A DNA stretch of 64,000 nucleotides, from positions 13,660,386 through 13,724,385 of the forward strand of contig NW_024881330.1 in NCBI RefSeq assembly GCF_018691265.1, written 5' to 3'. Below the pieces are notes generated by a model. It saw nothing but the letters and a program-made list of their open reading frames with translations, was not told where the DNA came from and made no database searches. The first letter of the stretch is position 1. The number at the start of each line of letters is the position of its first letter. Source of the stretch: Tyto alba. Its lineage: Eukaryota > Chordata > Aves > Strigiformes > Tytonidae. Below are positions 1-10,000 of this stretch, piece after piece. The position numbers and the translations under genes were made by a program.

Positions 1-959
1 ATTTGTAGGTGAGCTGTATGATGAAGCAGTGAAGGGCAATGATTTACAATTATTTGCCGTAAAAGAATTACATTGAGGCACCTGACATTTTAGTTCTCTG
101 CCCCAATGTGGAAAGGCTTTGTTTTTCTTGGGATGACTACCATTGCTCCACTAAAGGATGTGCTAAAATCCCTTCCTGAACTGGGATCTTGACACCTGTG
201 GGACAAAAAAAATTGAATAGGGAAGACCAGTTTTGCTTAGCTGATGTCCCTACGCTGCGACCCTGGCATTGCTGAGGGTGACCCCCGGTGCTGCCAGAGA
301 TGCAGCTTCCCCAGGCACCGCTCTGCCACCCTCACCCCCTGCTCCCCGCCTCGGGACCCAGCTGGCAGGAGGTGCTGACACCCAGCAAACCTGATCATCT
401 AGTCACCTTCCCAGCCAGCAAGAGTCCTCTTTCCTCCCCATTCTTACTTCTTTGGCTGGTTTTCCCCCCTTCTGCTCTCCACCTTCCAACCCAAAACTTT
501 TATTGAGTCCCCCTTCATGGCAGGGCCCTCGCAAGCTCCCAGGGTTTAAAAGGAGCACCTGCCCGGAGAGGATGGGGAGCCTCCATCCGAGAGGTGCCTG
601 GGCTGCCCAAGGAGGGAGGAAATCAGGGCCATGCCCCCTGCCAAGCTGTCTCCTGAAAGAGGAATTCCCAGGCACAAAGCGAACAAAAGGGCTCAGGAAA
701 GAGGTGGTTAGAGGGATCCCCCGAAAGTCAGGCAGACACATCCCAACTCCACTTTGAAGTTTAATTCCTAGCTAAGAGGGGAAAAAAACGTGTCTTGTGC
801 CGTCTCTCTCATCCCAGAAGGAGAGAGAGAAGGGAAAAGGGAAAAAAAGGAGACAGTTGTGTGAAGGCTTGAGAAACCAGCTAAAACAAAAGGGAAAGTC
901 ACCTCTCCTAGAAGAAAAAAAGTGGGTGTAGCGTGCCAAAGGCTGAGCTTCCCCAAATC
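1..959. other. Unique sequence left of the CpG island
   Basis: No exon, repeat family or RNA gene is recognised here. Composition rises from moderate to GC-rich towards the right, and the last 200 bases are purine-rich with several GAGAGA and GGGAAAA stretches (about 800-930). Open frames on both strands are short, proline- or serine-rich and have no family signature. The segment is probably intron or upstream flank of whatever gene uses the neighbouring CpG island. Confidence 0.5.
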
Positions 960-1103
960 TCCCCATCCCGGGGAAAACAGAGTGTCAGCGGAAGGCAGAG
1001 ATCTTCGCAGAGGCTGAGGGAGGGATGGAGCGGAGCGGCCGCTCTGCCCGGCCGCGGTCCCAGCTCGGTGCCACCGGGGCAGGAGGCAGCGAGCCCACGG
1101 CCA

Positions 1104-1111
1104 CGACGTCA
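1104..1111. promoter_or_regulatory. CRE-like site CGACGTCA
   Basis: Seven of the eight bases of the palindromic cAMP-response element TGACGTCA are present, with the GACGTCA core intact, in the left part of the CpG island. CREB/ATF binding is plausible from family knowledge, and the CpG inside the site could make it methylation-sensitive. A second, perfect CRE lies about 1.07 kb to the right. Confidence 0.5.
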
Positions 1112-1145
1112 CGGGGGAGCGGACAAGGAGGGGGGCCACAGACAA

Positions 1146-1149
1146 CAAA

Positions 1150-1180
<31 letters not shown>

Positions 1181-1199
1181 AAATAATAATAAAAAAAAA
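1146..1199. repeat. (AAAT)n microsatellite grading into A-rich sequence
   Basis: About eight tandem AAAT units are followed by AAT units and an A run. The tract sits inside the CpG island and interrupts it. It also produces a spurious reading frame of repeated Phe, Leu, Ile and Tyr on the minus strand. Confidence 0.9.
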
Positions 1200-1365
1200 T
1201 TAAACCAGAAGAAACCGCTGCCAAGTCCGGCCGCGGGCGCGGAGCCACGCGTGGCGGCTGCGCCCACAGCACCCTCGGGGCGGCTCTTCCCCCCACCGCC
1301 CCCCGCCCTCGAAGCCAGCGGCTCCTTTTTAAAGACCGCACTGACAAAATCGCCCTGCTCGCCTC

Positions 1366-1420
1366 TACGTAACGCCCTGTCGAAAGCGGACGCCATATTT
1401 TGTGTTGCTGATGTCGACAT
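1366..1420. promoter_or_regulatory. Cluster of short palindromic promoter-type motifs
   Basis: Within 55 bases there is a TACGTAAC site (CRE/bZIP-like core), a GACGCCATATTTTG segment resembling YY1-type or partial CArG-type sites, and a perfect 10-base palindrome ATGTCGACAT at 1411-1420. The sequence is not simple repeat and has balanced composition, unlike the surrounding homopolymer-rich island, which suggests it is under some constraint. Factor assignments are motif guesses only. Confidence 0.35.
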
Positions 1421-1559
1421 AGACAAACGTAGACATGTTTTTTCCCTCCCCCCCTGCCACCCCCCCCCTTCCTCCTGCCTTCCCCCCTTCACCCAAACTT
1501 GCGATCGGGAGGCGGCGGGGAGCGGGGAGGAGGGCGAAGGGGGGAAGGAGGCTGCATGG

Positions 1560-1592
1560 AGAAAAAAATAAAAATATATCTAAAAAAATTAA
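1560..1592. other. AT-only segment inside the CpG island
   Basis: Roughly 33 bases are almost pure A and T and include AAAATATAT and CTAAAAAAAT, flanked on both sides by GC-rich DNA. It could be a TATA-like or MEF2-like element or simply an expanded A-rich tract. No start site can be placed from the sequence. Confidence 0.3.
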
Positions 1593-1790
1593 GAGCCGAC
1601 CCCAAACAACCCTCTCCCGGCTCCCACCTCCCGGCGGTCTACCCCCACCCCCCCTCCCATTCCCGGCCCCAGCCGGAGTCCCGGGAACCAGACAGTTTTT
1701 GCGGGAGGAAAAGTTGGGTGCGAGCGGCCGGGGCAGGAGCGCCGGCGAGTGCATGTGCGGAGGGAGGGGGCGGCCGGGGAGCGCCGCGCC

Positions 1791-1795
1791 GGGGC

Positions 1796-1824
<29 letters not shown>
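1791..1824 (+). repeat. GC box followed by a 29-base G run
   Basis: GGGGCGGGG at 1791-1799 is an Sp1/KLF-type GC box. It merges into an uninterrupted run of 29 G at 1796-1824. Such a run can form G-quadruplexes, and its length is likely to be unreliable in the assembly. Confidence 0.8.
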
Positions 1825-1827
<3 letters not shown>

Positions 1828-1840
1828 GCCTGGGAAGTTT

Positions 1841-1850
1841 CCTACCTGCG
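1841..1850 (-). other. Candidate splice donor on the minus strand
   Basis: Read on the minus strand the bases are CGCAG followed by GTAGG, so an exon would end at 1846 and the intron would begin with GT at 1845-1844. If used, it would end a non-coding first exon starting somewhere right of it, downstream (leftward) of the CRE and octamer at 2175-2198. This is a motif match only. Confidence 0.25.
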
Positions 1851-1984
1851 CCCAGGGCGGCGGCACCGACTGTCCCGGGCGGAGCGGCCCCGGGGCTCCG
1901 CGCACCGCTCCGCGCGCCTCCGCGGCAGCCCGCGGCCGCGGCGGGACCCCGCGCCCCCCGCCCCCGCCGCGCCGGCCCGCGGGG

Positions 1985-2025
1985 AAACACGCGCGCACCG
2001 CCACGCGCGCACGCACGCACACGGC
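1985..2025. repeat. Alternating purine-pyrimidine CG/CA-rich stretch
   Basis: ACACGCGCGCACCGCCACGC is followed by further GCACGCACGCACAC units. Long alternating CG/CA runs are prone to Z-DNA and are common near vertebrate promoters. It directly abuts the long A-rich tract on its right. Confidence 0.6.
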
Positions 2026-2035
2026 CCCGCCGCGG

Positions 2036-2037
2036 AG

Positions 2038-2068
<31 letters not shown>

Positions 2069-2128
2069 AAAACAGGAGAAAAAAAAAAAGAAAAAAAAAA
2101 AAGAAAAAAAAGGAAAAAAAAAAAAAAA
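2036..2128. repeat. Long A-rich polypurine tract
   Basis: About 93 bases are almost only A, broken by a few G and a single C. The tract lies within the CpG island, 47 bases left of the CRE. It gives a poly-Lys frame on the plus strand and a poly-Phe frame on the minus strand, neither of which is a real gene. Nucleosome exclusion is a plausible role from general knowledge of poly(dA:dT). Confidence 0.9.
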
Positions 2129-2174
2129 CCAGCCCTCGATCGGTGGGGATCTACGCCAAAACCCACATGATCTC

Positions 2175-2198
2175 TGACGTCAGCGTGCGTATTTGCAT
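2175..2198. promoter_or_regulatory. Perfect CRE plus perfect octamer motif
   Basis: TGACGTCA occupies 2175-2182 and ATTTGCAT (reverse of ATGCAAAT) occupies 2191-2198, eight bases apart. The first is the full palindromic cAMP-response element for CREB/ATF/CREM proteins, the second the consensus for POU-domain octamer factors. They lie in a moderate-composition patch of the CpG island between the A-rich tract and renewed CG-rich sequence. The close spacing suggests a proximal promoter module; which strand is transcribed is undecided because the CRE is symmetric. Confidence 0.7.
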
Positions 2199-2542
2199 AC
2201 GATACCACCGCCGGCGCGGCCGCCGGGGTCCCTCGGCGCGGCGGAAAGTTGCGAGCGGGGCCGTGCCCCCCCCATCCCTCCGCCCGGCTCCGGCCGCTCC
2301 TCCTCCGTCTCAGCCCCGCGAATTTTCCACGCACCCCCCCCGCCCCGAGCGGTGCGCGCGTGGGCTCCGCCGGGCGCTCCGCAGCCCACGCGGTGACACC
2401 GCCTGCCCCTGCCCGGCCCGGCCGGTGGCATCGCCGGGCGCTCCGCCGGTCCCCGCCGCCTCCCCCGTCCCGCTCCACGGGCGGAACCACACGGCCCCCC
2501 CCGATCCTCCGGGCGGAGCCAGGGCTCGCAGCGGGGGCGGCA

Positions 2543-2558
2543 CCCCCCCCCCCCCCCC
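2543..2558. repeat. 16-base C run
   Basis: An uninterrupted run of 16 C is followed by more C-rich sequence to about 2575. On the minus strand it is a G run, the opposite polarity to the run of 29 G at 1796-1824. Confidence 0.85.
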
Positions 2559-2750
2559 TCCACCCCCTTCCCCGGACCCGGGCGGTGCGAGCGGTGGCTG
2601 CGCCGAGGGGTTACGGACCCTTCGTATAGGGGCTGGGGGTGAGGACCTTCGGTCTGGGACCGCGTGGGCTGGACCTCCCCGTGTGTGATGGCAGAGGACG
2701 TGGGGACGGGACCCGCACCTCAGCATCGCGGAGATGGATCTCCCGCTGCA

Positions 2751-2821
2751 GGGACGGCGGGGTTAGACCCCAGCTATAGGGACGGCGAGGGGTGGACCCC
2801 CGCCATAGGGACGGCGAGGGG
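2751..2821 (+). repeat. GC-rich minisatellite, about 2.5 copies of a 28-29 base unit
   Basis: Units begin with GGGACGGCG at 2751, 2779 and 2808. The first two are 28 and 29 bases long and share the internal GACCCC and CTATA/CCATA segments; the third is partial. The repeat lies at the right edge of the CpG island, where CpG density falls off. Confidence 0.75.
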
Positions 2822-4237
2822 ATGCTGAGGGGCTGGAAGAGAATGTGCCGCTTCCGTGGGGCTGCCCCTCCGAAGGGGAGCGGGTTACCTGGGGAGGTGG
2901 GAGGCATTTCTTCATCCTCGGCTCGCGATGGAGGTTTTCCAAGCCACCCAAATTTGGGTGGGCTTCAGACGGTGGTTGTTTATTGCTTTACAGAAGGTGG
3001 TGTGTATTTCCAAGGGATGCTGCAATCTCTGCTCCTCTGCTGCATCGCAGGAATCCTTTCCCCCATTTAAAACTGTCATTGAACTCTTGTGTCTCTTTGC
3101 CTTTTTTCCAAAGAGATGTAGACAGATAAGACCCAGGCTATTTTCTGTTTACTTCAATGAATTAATTAAAAGAAAGAATTTACCGATTGTATCTTGCTAT
3201 TAGATAGTAGATCTTCCAACAAGTCCAGGCTAATGGGATTTACGAGTAGCATAATCTCACTGTAACTTCAGTGGTGTCCTATCTACCACGGGGTATCTTT
3301 GATTCAATCACATTAAATTAATATTTTAATCGTGTACTTAAAGCTCCAAGGGCTTTGAATCTCCACTTGCTCGGGCTCTCACCCTGCCCGGTATCACCAG
3401 CGGGGTGGTGGCAGGGATGGAGCCAGGCTTCAGCTCTTAACCCAGCCCAGTAACTTTGTTGGGCAACATTTTGTTTCCCTTCCCCGTGTAGGGCTGGGGA
3501 CTGGCTTGTATTAGTGTCAGAAGATGAGCTCTAAGTTATTGCAACTGAATAATCACGGAAGAACGTAAATATGTCAAAGCAGTGTCAAGAGATTTCTTTG
3601 CAGGGATACCCTTATCTGAGTAGGCGTGTTTTTGACTGCCTGACTGAGTACAGTGTCTGCAAGTATTTGATAACAGAATGGATTCCTTCCTTCCTGCCAC
3701 CAGCTCCAAGACTTCCCCTAACTTTTCCTCTTTTTTCTAGATCCATGAGGTAAAGGTGGGACAAGCATGAGCATCCTCTCCGCACTTGCTGGGGGCATGG
3801 AGGATGACCCTTAGAGCTTGCTGATGTTCATTGAGCTTTGGTGTTCTTCCCTAGCATTTTTTTGTTTGTTTATTAATGAAAATTCCCTTTTCTTGTAAAT
3901 ACTACTGAATATATGTTGTTTAACTCTTCAGTAGCTGTTCAGCCCTAGAAATGTTTCTGATTTTTGAATGCCTGGGGGAAAAAAAAAAAAAAAGAAGAGC
4001 TAGTTTAGGGGGCAAAAATATCTTCCACCAGGATATACTTTTTTTTTTTTTTTTCCTACTGTCTCAAATTCTTCTTCTATTATTTGGAAAAAAAAGAAAA
4101 CCCAAAGCGTTTTAATAAGACTACTATTCTTATGAATACAAACTATTTTTGAAAAGGCAGATCAATGGAAAAGCAGGTGAAAAATCATCTGCTTGCTCTT
4201 GTCCTAACTGACACTTACTTTAAGGCCTCTTTAACTC
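2822..4237. other. Non-coding sequence right of the CpG island
   Basis: GC content falls quickly after about 2950. The stretch holds no recognisable exon. A 16-base T run lies at 4039-4054 and an A run near 3971-3986. Short frames at 2792-3203 overlap in three registers and share no family signature. Confidence 0.5.
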
Positions 4238-4263
4238 TTTTTTTTTTTTTTTTTTTTTTTTTT
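4238..4263. repeat. 26-base T run
   Basis: Uninterrupted T. It could be an old poly-A tail on the minus strand or a simple expansion; no retrocopy body with a polyadenylation signal is seen beside it. Confidence 0.9.
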
Positions 4264-7200
4264 GCATTGCCAAATGCAAAAGGCTCTTTGATTGATTAGC
4301 TGATAAGGTGGGTAATGCTGCCTTTCAAGTGCAAAACAGGGCCTTCAGTGGGAGCCCAGGTGGGGGGTGAGGTTCATACTTCAAGCCTGGGTTGTAACAA
4401 AGACAGTTCTAACCTTAGGTCAAAGTGATGGCTGCACCTAGCAAGGCCCCCACTGACACTCATCTGCTCAAAACCCTGGATGATGTCACACAAATTAGGA
4501 GCTGAAAGGTCATTGAAAATGGGGCATAATTCACTGTATTTAAAGTGAGGAGGATGTGGGTTTAAAATTGTAGCAGTTGCTACTGCCATCCTAAATGAAC
4601 AAACTAAGGACAGCTTTTTGGGCACTGTGTATTCAAGTTTACTGCTAGAGAAGCTGCTCAGACTGTGTAGGTAAGTCTAAGGGTACATGTGTGACTTTGC
4701 ATTTTCCCACATCAAAGTGCAAAATACAGTGCACAGATACCTGTTCTGTGAATGTTTTTCAACTTGGTCATCAAATTCTTCCTCTGTTTAAATCTTGAGC
4801 AGTGGGACCAACTGGCTGTGTGGCATCTCCACCCAGATGCTGTCTTTTGGGAAACTTGTGGGTAGTCAGTTAGCTCTGACTGTGTTAAATTTAATTGAAG
4901 TTAACCAGGACCAAAAGTTTACTGAGGGATGGGAGAACAGTGTTTATGATTAGAGTTTATAATTACAACAGACTTGATTCCTTGTAAAATCGTGCATCCC
5001 CCAAAAAAGTATCAATAGTGAATGCAATGTGAATACTCTTGTTAACTCTAGGTATGTAACTCATCTATAGAAACCTAACATTAAAATGATGCAGGGTAAT
5101 GGAAAAAAATGGAAATTGCTTTTACAGAAGATGCAGAAAGGAAAACTGCAATTTTAAATTTCCTTTGCACAAGGCCTCTCTTTTCAATTAGTAGCACAAT
5201 GGAAGCCACACTGATTACAAAGCACAGTGAACAAGCATGTACAATTTCCCAAGAAAGTGATGGCAGAGCACTTGCTTGCTTTAAATCTAGTGTCTTCTTT
5301 ATTTCCTCTGTGCACATTCTCTAGGTTTAAAGTGACATCTGCTCCATAAAGCCTTCAGATGAAGTTGCAAGCTTGCCTGTGAAATAATACCTTGGTCAAA
5401 GATAATGAACTGTGTACTGATATGTATATATATATTTTTTTTTTTTATGTTGAGGAGATGAGTGTCTGACATATGTATTGTCACATATGTTTCAGTCTTT
5501 TTCAGCTTAATGGTTTCTTTCTGATTGTTTAATCTTGTGAAATTTCAGGCTGAGTCAGCATTACAGATCTAATTCCCTCTCTCGGAGGTGCAGCTCCGAA
5601 TTTTGCTCTGAAGAGACTGTGCAAATATCCTCAAAGGGAATGTGCATCCTTTAAGAGGCAAAACTGAGACATATAAATGAAAGAACTGGAGAGTCATTGT
5701 TGAGTGTGTGGCTACATGGTGCCAATTTTTATGCTGGCCTAACACTGTAAGATCAAGTAGAGTTTTGCCTACAGGATGCAGCAGCAAATGGGCGGGCTGT
5801 GGGATTCAGGATGTGTTTGCTTCTGGACAAGGGGAACAAACTCTGGGCTGGTGCCGTAGAGCTAGCTGCTGCCTTGGAGCTAGCTTTGGGAAGAACCAGG
5901 CTCAGCTTCAATTGCTAATTTTACACCTTGCTCCTAACTCCTCTTCTACCCCATTCTTCTTACCCCCCACAGGTATGGCGGTTCCCCTGCTCCCACTTGG
6001 TGATTCTTAATAGTGGAGCTAAGATTTCTATACAGTCAGCAGTAGAAATTAAGGTAAAAACGAATTAAAAAGAAGTCAGCAGATAAACACTGCTACTTTG
6101 TATTTTTCTCTCTTGTGGAGATCTTGATCTCTGTGGAAAAGGTGCTTGGCCAGTGGTCAGTGCATGTTGTACAGACCAGCAGCCGAGAAACAAAGCTCTT
6201 CAGCCTCCTCTGTTTGCCACTCACTCTCCAACTTGGGTGTTTTGGTTTATTTCACCCCAGCAAAACAGCTCCAGAAACCAAGATTTCTCCTTTGCTAAGA
6301 CACTTTGTCGATCCTACCAGTTCTCTCAATTGCTGCGGTGCGCAAATGCAAGCTGAGGTAGTGAGCACCGATCAGATGCGCTGTCTGCAAAATGAGATGT
6401 TAATATAAATGCACAGAAAAGCAAAGCAATATCAAGGTCTGATCCAATTATAAGGGCTGACTTTATGATTTGTAGTGCCCTTAAGCCGGGGGAAGCTGTC
6501 AGAAGGCAAGATGCTTCCCCTTCAGGACGCAGGGCTGATGGGGAAGATTAGTTGCTAAGTCTGGATGGAGAGAATCCCCTGAACACAACCTCCCTAAACA
6601 TTTGCACTCATCGCTTGAGCTTAAGATGGGTCCTGGCAAGAGGCACACAGGCATCTGTCTTTTTCTGTTTCAAAAACTCCAGGAGAGCTGATCACTTATC
6701 ACGGGAACCATCTGGCTTATTCTTAGAGAGATCAACAGTTAGTCACTGAACGAACAAGGAACATGCTGCATTGAAGTCTGCTCTCCCCATTAAATATGAG
6801 GACTTAGCCCAAGGTCCCCAAAACACCACGTGTGTTGCCTGCTGCAGGCAGAGGGGAGAGAGATTCAGTTCTGCCTTGAGGTTGATGAACTGCTGCGATG
6901 TGGAAGAGAGCTGCTGCAGCAAGCTGGGGGATGCCAGTGTCTCTGCAACGAGCCGTGGTAGCTGTGGGGACGGGGACCTGAGGCTCTGCTTCCTCAAGGT
7001 CACCTCTGCCAGGGACGGAGAAGCCTGAGAGGGGGGAGCAGGGCTGCATCATGGCTATCTGGAAAGTTTGATGCCATCTGCTTTGCCTCCATTGTTTGCT
7101 GTTGATCTCATTTCCCAGGTGAAGGGTCAATAGGTGGGACAGGGTTATTGCTCTGTGAGAGCGAGATGCTGAAGATGCAGGGCAAGGCCAGCGTAGGCTA

Positions 7201-8570
7201 CTGGGTGGGTCAGTTCTTCTGGGCTGTGAGAATTAGGGGGCCAAGGGGTTTCACTCTCACCTTTGAGGGATAATACTTCACCGTGTCCCTGAAAGGATGT
7301 AAGTGCAAGCCCATCCGTGTGACTCTGGGCTCCTCACATGCTGTATTAAAAAGGGCCATGGAAGCACCTAAGCCAGCTCCTTGCTAAAAACTGAAGCCAG
7401 GGCACTACATCTCCCCTTCCATCAGGCAGTTCATGTTTTATTAAAGCCTGCGGCACCCTCTGCCTGCCCTCTGCCACTCCTCCCAGGCCCTTGCGAAGGG
7501 CGGCTGGCCGAGCGCCGGCATGCTTTGAGATGCACTGATGCGCAGGGGGGCTTCTCTCGCCCACCACTGCTCTGGGCCTCCTGCAGCTGGGCAGGCTCCA
7601 GAATTTTTGGAACCCATCAGCAACCCCAAGAGCCAGGTGAACTCATAGCAGCAGCTCAGCCATCCTCCCCTGCAGACAGCCTGCAGATCCCATGTGAATC
7701 CCATAACCTTTGCTGAGAGTGGTGGTTTGGGGATTTTTCTTTTCTTTTTAATGCCTTTTTCTATTGCTCTTGCTAATTACTAAAGCAATTTTTAAAATTT
7801 AAATGAGGGCTTCCTCCCTCACAGCCCATCTGCTGTGAAATCACAGCGCACATCCTTTGTGACAGTTCAAGCATCACCATGGCAACGTGCTGTGATGTGA
7901 TCAACCCTGAGTTATGACCTCACTGTGGGACCAGGCAGGCCAGGCTGCTTTGGCAGGAGAAATAAAAAGCAGCTTCTGTATTAACAAAAGTGGGATCTCT
8001 GCTACAAGCCGATGGGATTTGTCCTGGAGCAGATGGGCTAAAGCCCTCCCCAGAGCATTGTATAGGACTTCAGTGCTAGGGCTGAGGGGCATCCACTTGA
8101 GAAACCATGTATTTCTTTCCTTAGAGAAAGTTGCTTTTTTGAGAAGTCTTTTCCACCAGTTAATGGTACTACTTCAATAGAAATCTTTGGAATTTTTAAG
8201 ACTTCTTTTCCTTTCCCCACCTCCCCTGTGTATTCATAGATTGAAAGTGCTGGAGACCAAACTCTCTTTTTCCTGTTTGGAGGCAGGTACTGCATGGCTG
8301 GTGGCAATGCATACTTCACCTATGGTTCCCTGTGGCTTTGCCCCGACCCCATCCAGAAAGTAACAGGGCTGGAGGTGAGTGGTTTGGCTTTCTGAGACAT
8401 TCATCTCTCACCTCCCCGCTGAGCCTGGCATGAAAGGTGACAACTGTTGCAAGCCTTTGTGGACAACTGGAATGGATTAGTGACCAAAGACCACCCAGCA
8501 GGTGTCATATCCAGTGTTACCCATTTTCAATTAACCAAAGAACTCATTCAGAGCCCCTGATTCAAAGTAG

Positions 8571-8574
<4 letters not shown>
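4264..8574. other. Unique non-coding sequence
   Basis: No repeat family or exon is recognised. The portion 7440-7700 is locally GC-richer, with several CpGs near 7497-7560, and carries overlapping frames on both strands; none resembles a known domain and none shows a convincing exon boundary pair. Confidence 0.45.

Positions 8575-8602
<28 letters not shown>
8575..8602. repeat. 28-base T run
   Basis: Uninterrupted T between unique sequences. No target-site duplication or retrocopy is visible next to it. Confidence 0.9.
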
Positions 8603-9849
8603 GTGATTCCTGTGGATTTTAGATCAGATTTTAACCGTCAAACTGAGCCTGCTCTTCCAGGAAGCTATTTGCACATGTAACTAATTCACCGAGACAGCTT
8701 GTATATTTATCTGTACTTTAGTATGTATTTCAGAATGTGTCTCTATCCGTCCCTTAGATTAGAATATAGCATCTTTAGACTGGTGGTGCAAACTGAATTG
8801 ATGGGGATATGTGGCAATTCTAGAGGGACTGGTGGTACAATTTGCCACCTCTCTGGGGAGCTGGAAAGTTAATAGGCAGCCTAGTTTGGCTATTTTATTT
8901 GTTGCTGAATAGACATAGTGCTGTTTATGAGGACTTAAACAAAATGTGCCTATTAAATGATATGTGTTAACAAATCTGAGAGGTGTTTTGGGAAGGGGAG
9001 GAGAGAATCAGCGAAAAATGATGCAGTTCCTCAAGTGGCACACTGTGCAGAGGAGAAGTATTAGGCTTTCACAGTATTAGACTTTCAAGTAGTAAGACTG
9101 TGACAAATTATGTATGATGATAAGGTTTAGGTGACCATAGTGGGTCTATTGTGCCAAGGTCTGTATGGTGATAGAAGAGCACACAGCCCTTAGTTGCTAC
9201 AGGTTCCCCTGTCCCTTACAGTGGATCTGGTGCATGAGGCTTACAGTCTTCACACATGTCCTCCCCTGTCCCTTTTTGAATATATATAATCAATATAGTC
9301 CCAGTGTATTACTGATCAGGCCATTTCATTTTCCACTGACTCTGCTTTACCTGTTGAGTGAGAAAGCTGGCAAATGTTTGCTGCAGCTTTGTCTTTAAGA
9401 CATTTTGGAGAGACAACCTTGAAGACTTCTGTAATTTTTCAGGCTTACAACCAAAAGGGAGGGAAAAAAGGAATTGAGTATAATGATTTTCTCCCTCCAA
9501 AACTGGCTTTAAAAAATACTCCCTGGCTCAGCCTCTTTATGCCATTTTACAGCCTCCAGCAAGTTTTTACAGCTCAGCTACTTTCCAACCCCAGAAAATG
9601 CAGTGCAGCCCCTGAACTATTGAAGTGCAAATGGCTTGACCGTAATCTAGGAAGATTCAAGAGAAACAGGTCAAATGTTACACTACATACTTATAGCAAC
9701 ATATTTTAACAGTAGGAGGATAGAAGCAGGTTTACCCTGGGCAGGTTTAATGTGAGTAGACTAAAATCTCTGTTTTGAAGGTGAATGTAATCAGTTTACT
9801 GCTCTTTGGCTGTGCATGCTCAAAAATAACAATACTTCTGTAGCTCACT
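8603..9849. other. Unique AT-rich non-coding sequence
   Basis: No exon, RNA gene or repeat family is recognised. A short imperfect direct repeat (TTAGGCTTTCACAGTATTAG and the following TTAGACTTTCA) occurs near 9061-9087. Confidence 0.45.
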
Positions 9850-10000
9850 CCATACCAGGGTCTCAAGGTGCTTAGAAGATTAACTTCACAAGCTTTACAG
9901 CATAGTCATATTATCAGCCTCGATGGTTATCCCAATTTATCAGTGGGAGACTGGGGCTTGGGAAACTGGAGATCAAGTTCTCCAGTAGCTTTTGCTGCAG
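9850..10000 (+). repeat. Possible ancient MIR/CORE-SINE-type relic
   Basis: The order of segments around 9930-9970 (ATCCCAATTTATCAGTGGGA, then GACTGGGGCTTGGGAAACT) resembles the MIR-type wording for a counted-down A/T block followed by a GAAACTGAGGC-like block. The match is degraded and judged by eye, so family assignment is tentative. Confidence 0.3.

Larger units (their letters stand above)
960..2820. promoter_or_regulatory. CpG island, probable promoter and first-exon region of an unidentified gene
   Basis: This is the only long CpG-dense, very GC-rich block of the window; the remaining 61 kb are CpG-poor and mostly AT-rich. It contains a perfect CRE, a perfect octamer, a second CRE-like site, GC boxes of the GGGGCGGGG kind and CGCG-rich runs. 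In vertebrates such islands mark promoters with dispersed start sites. Neither strand has a convincing coding exon: the long frames crossing it (for example a plus-strand frame at 1435-2688) are made of poly-Lys, poly-Pro and poly-Gly encoded by simple repeats. Transcription may run rightward, making the rest of the window a huge first intron, or leftward, making it an upstream desert. I do not recognise the gene. Confidence 0.85.

Noticed and set aside
1..16. GTAG|GTGAGC splice-donor-like match on the plus strand at the window edge
   Set aside because: Only eight bases of the putative exon are visible, so neither frame nor exon can be tested; such matches occur often by chance.
1639..2490. 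283-residue minus-strand open frame in the CpG island
   Set aside because: It is the antisense of the same simple repeats (poly-Phe from the A-rich tract, poly-Pro from the G run) and has no domain.
1435..2688. 417-residue plus-strand open frame across the CpG island
   Set aside because: It is composed of poly-Pro, poly-Gly, poly-Lys and Arg-rich stretches encoded by C, G and A runs; long frames exist in the other registers and on the minus strand too, as expected in stop-poor GC-rich DNA.
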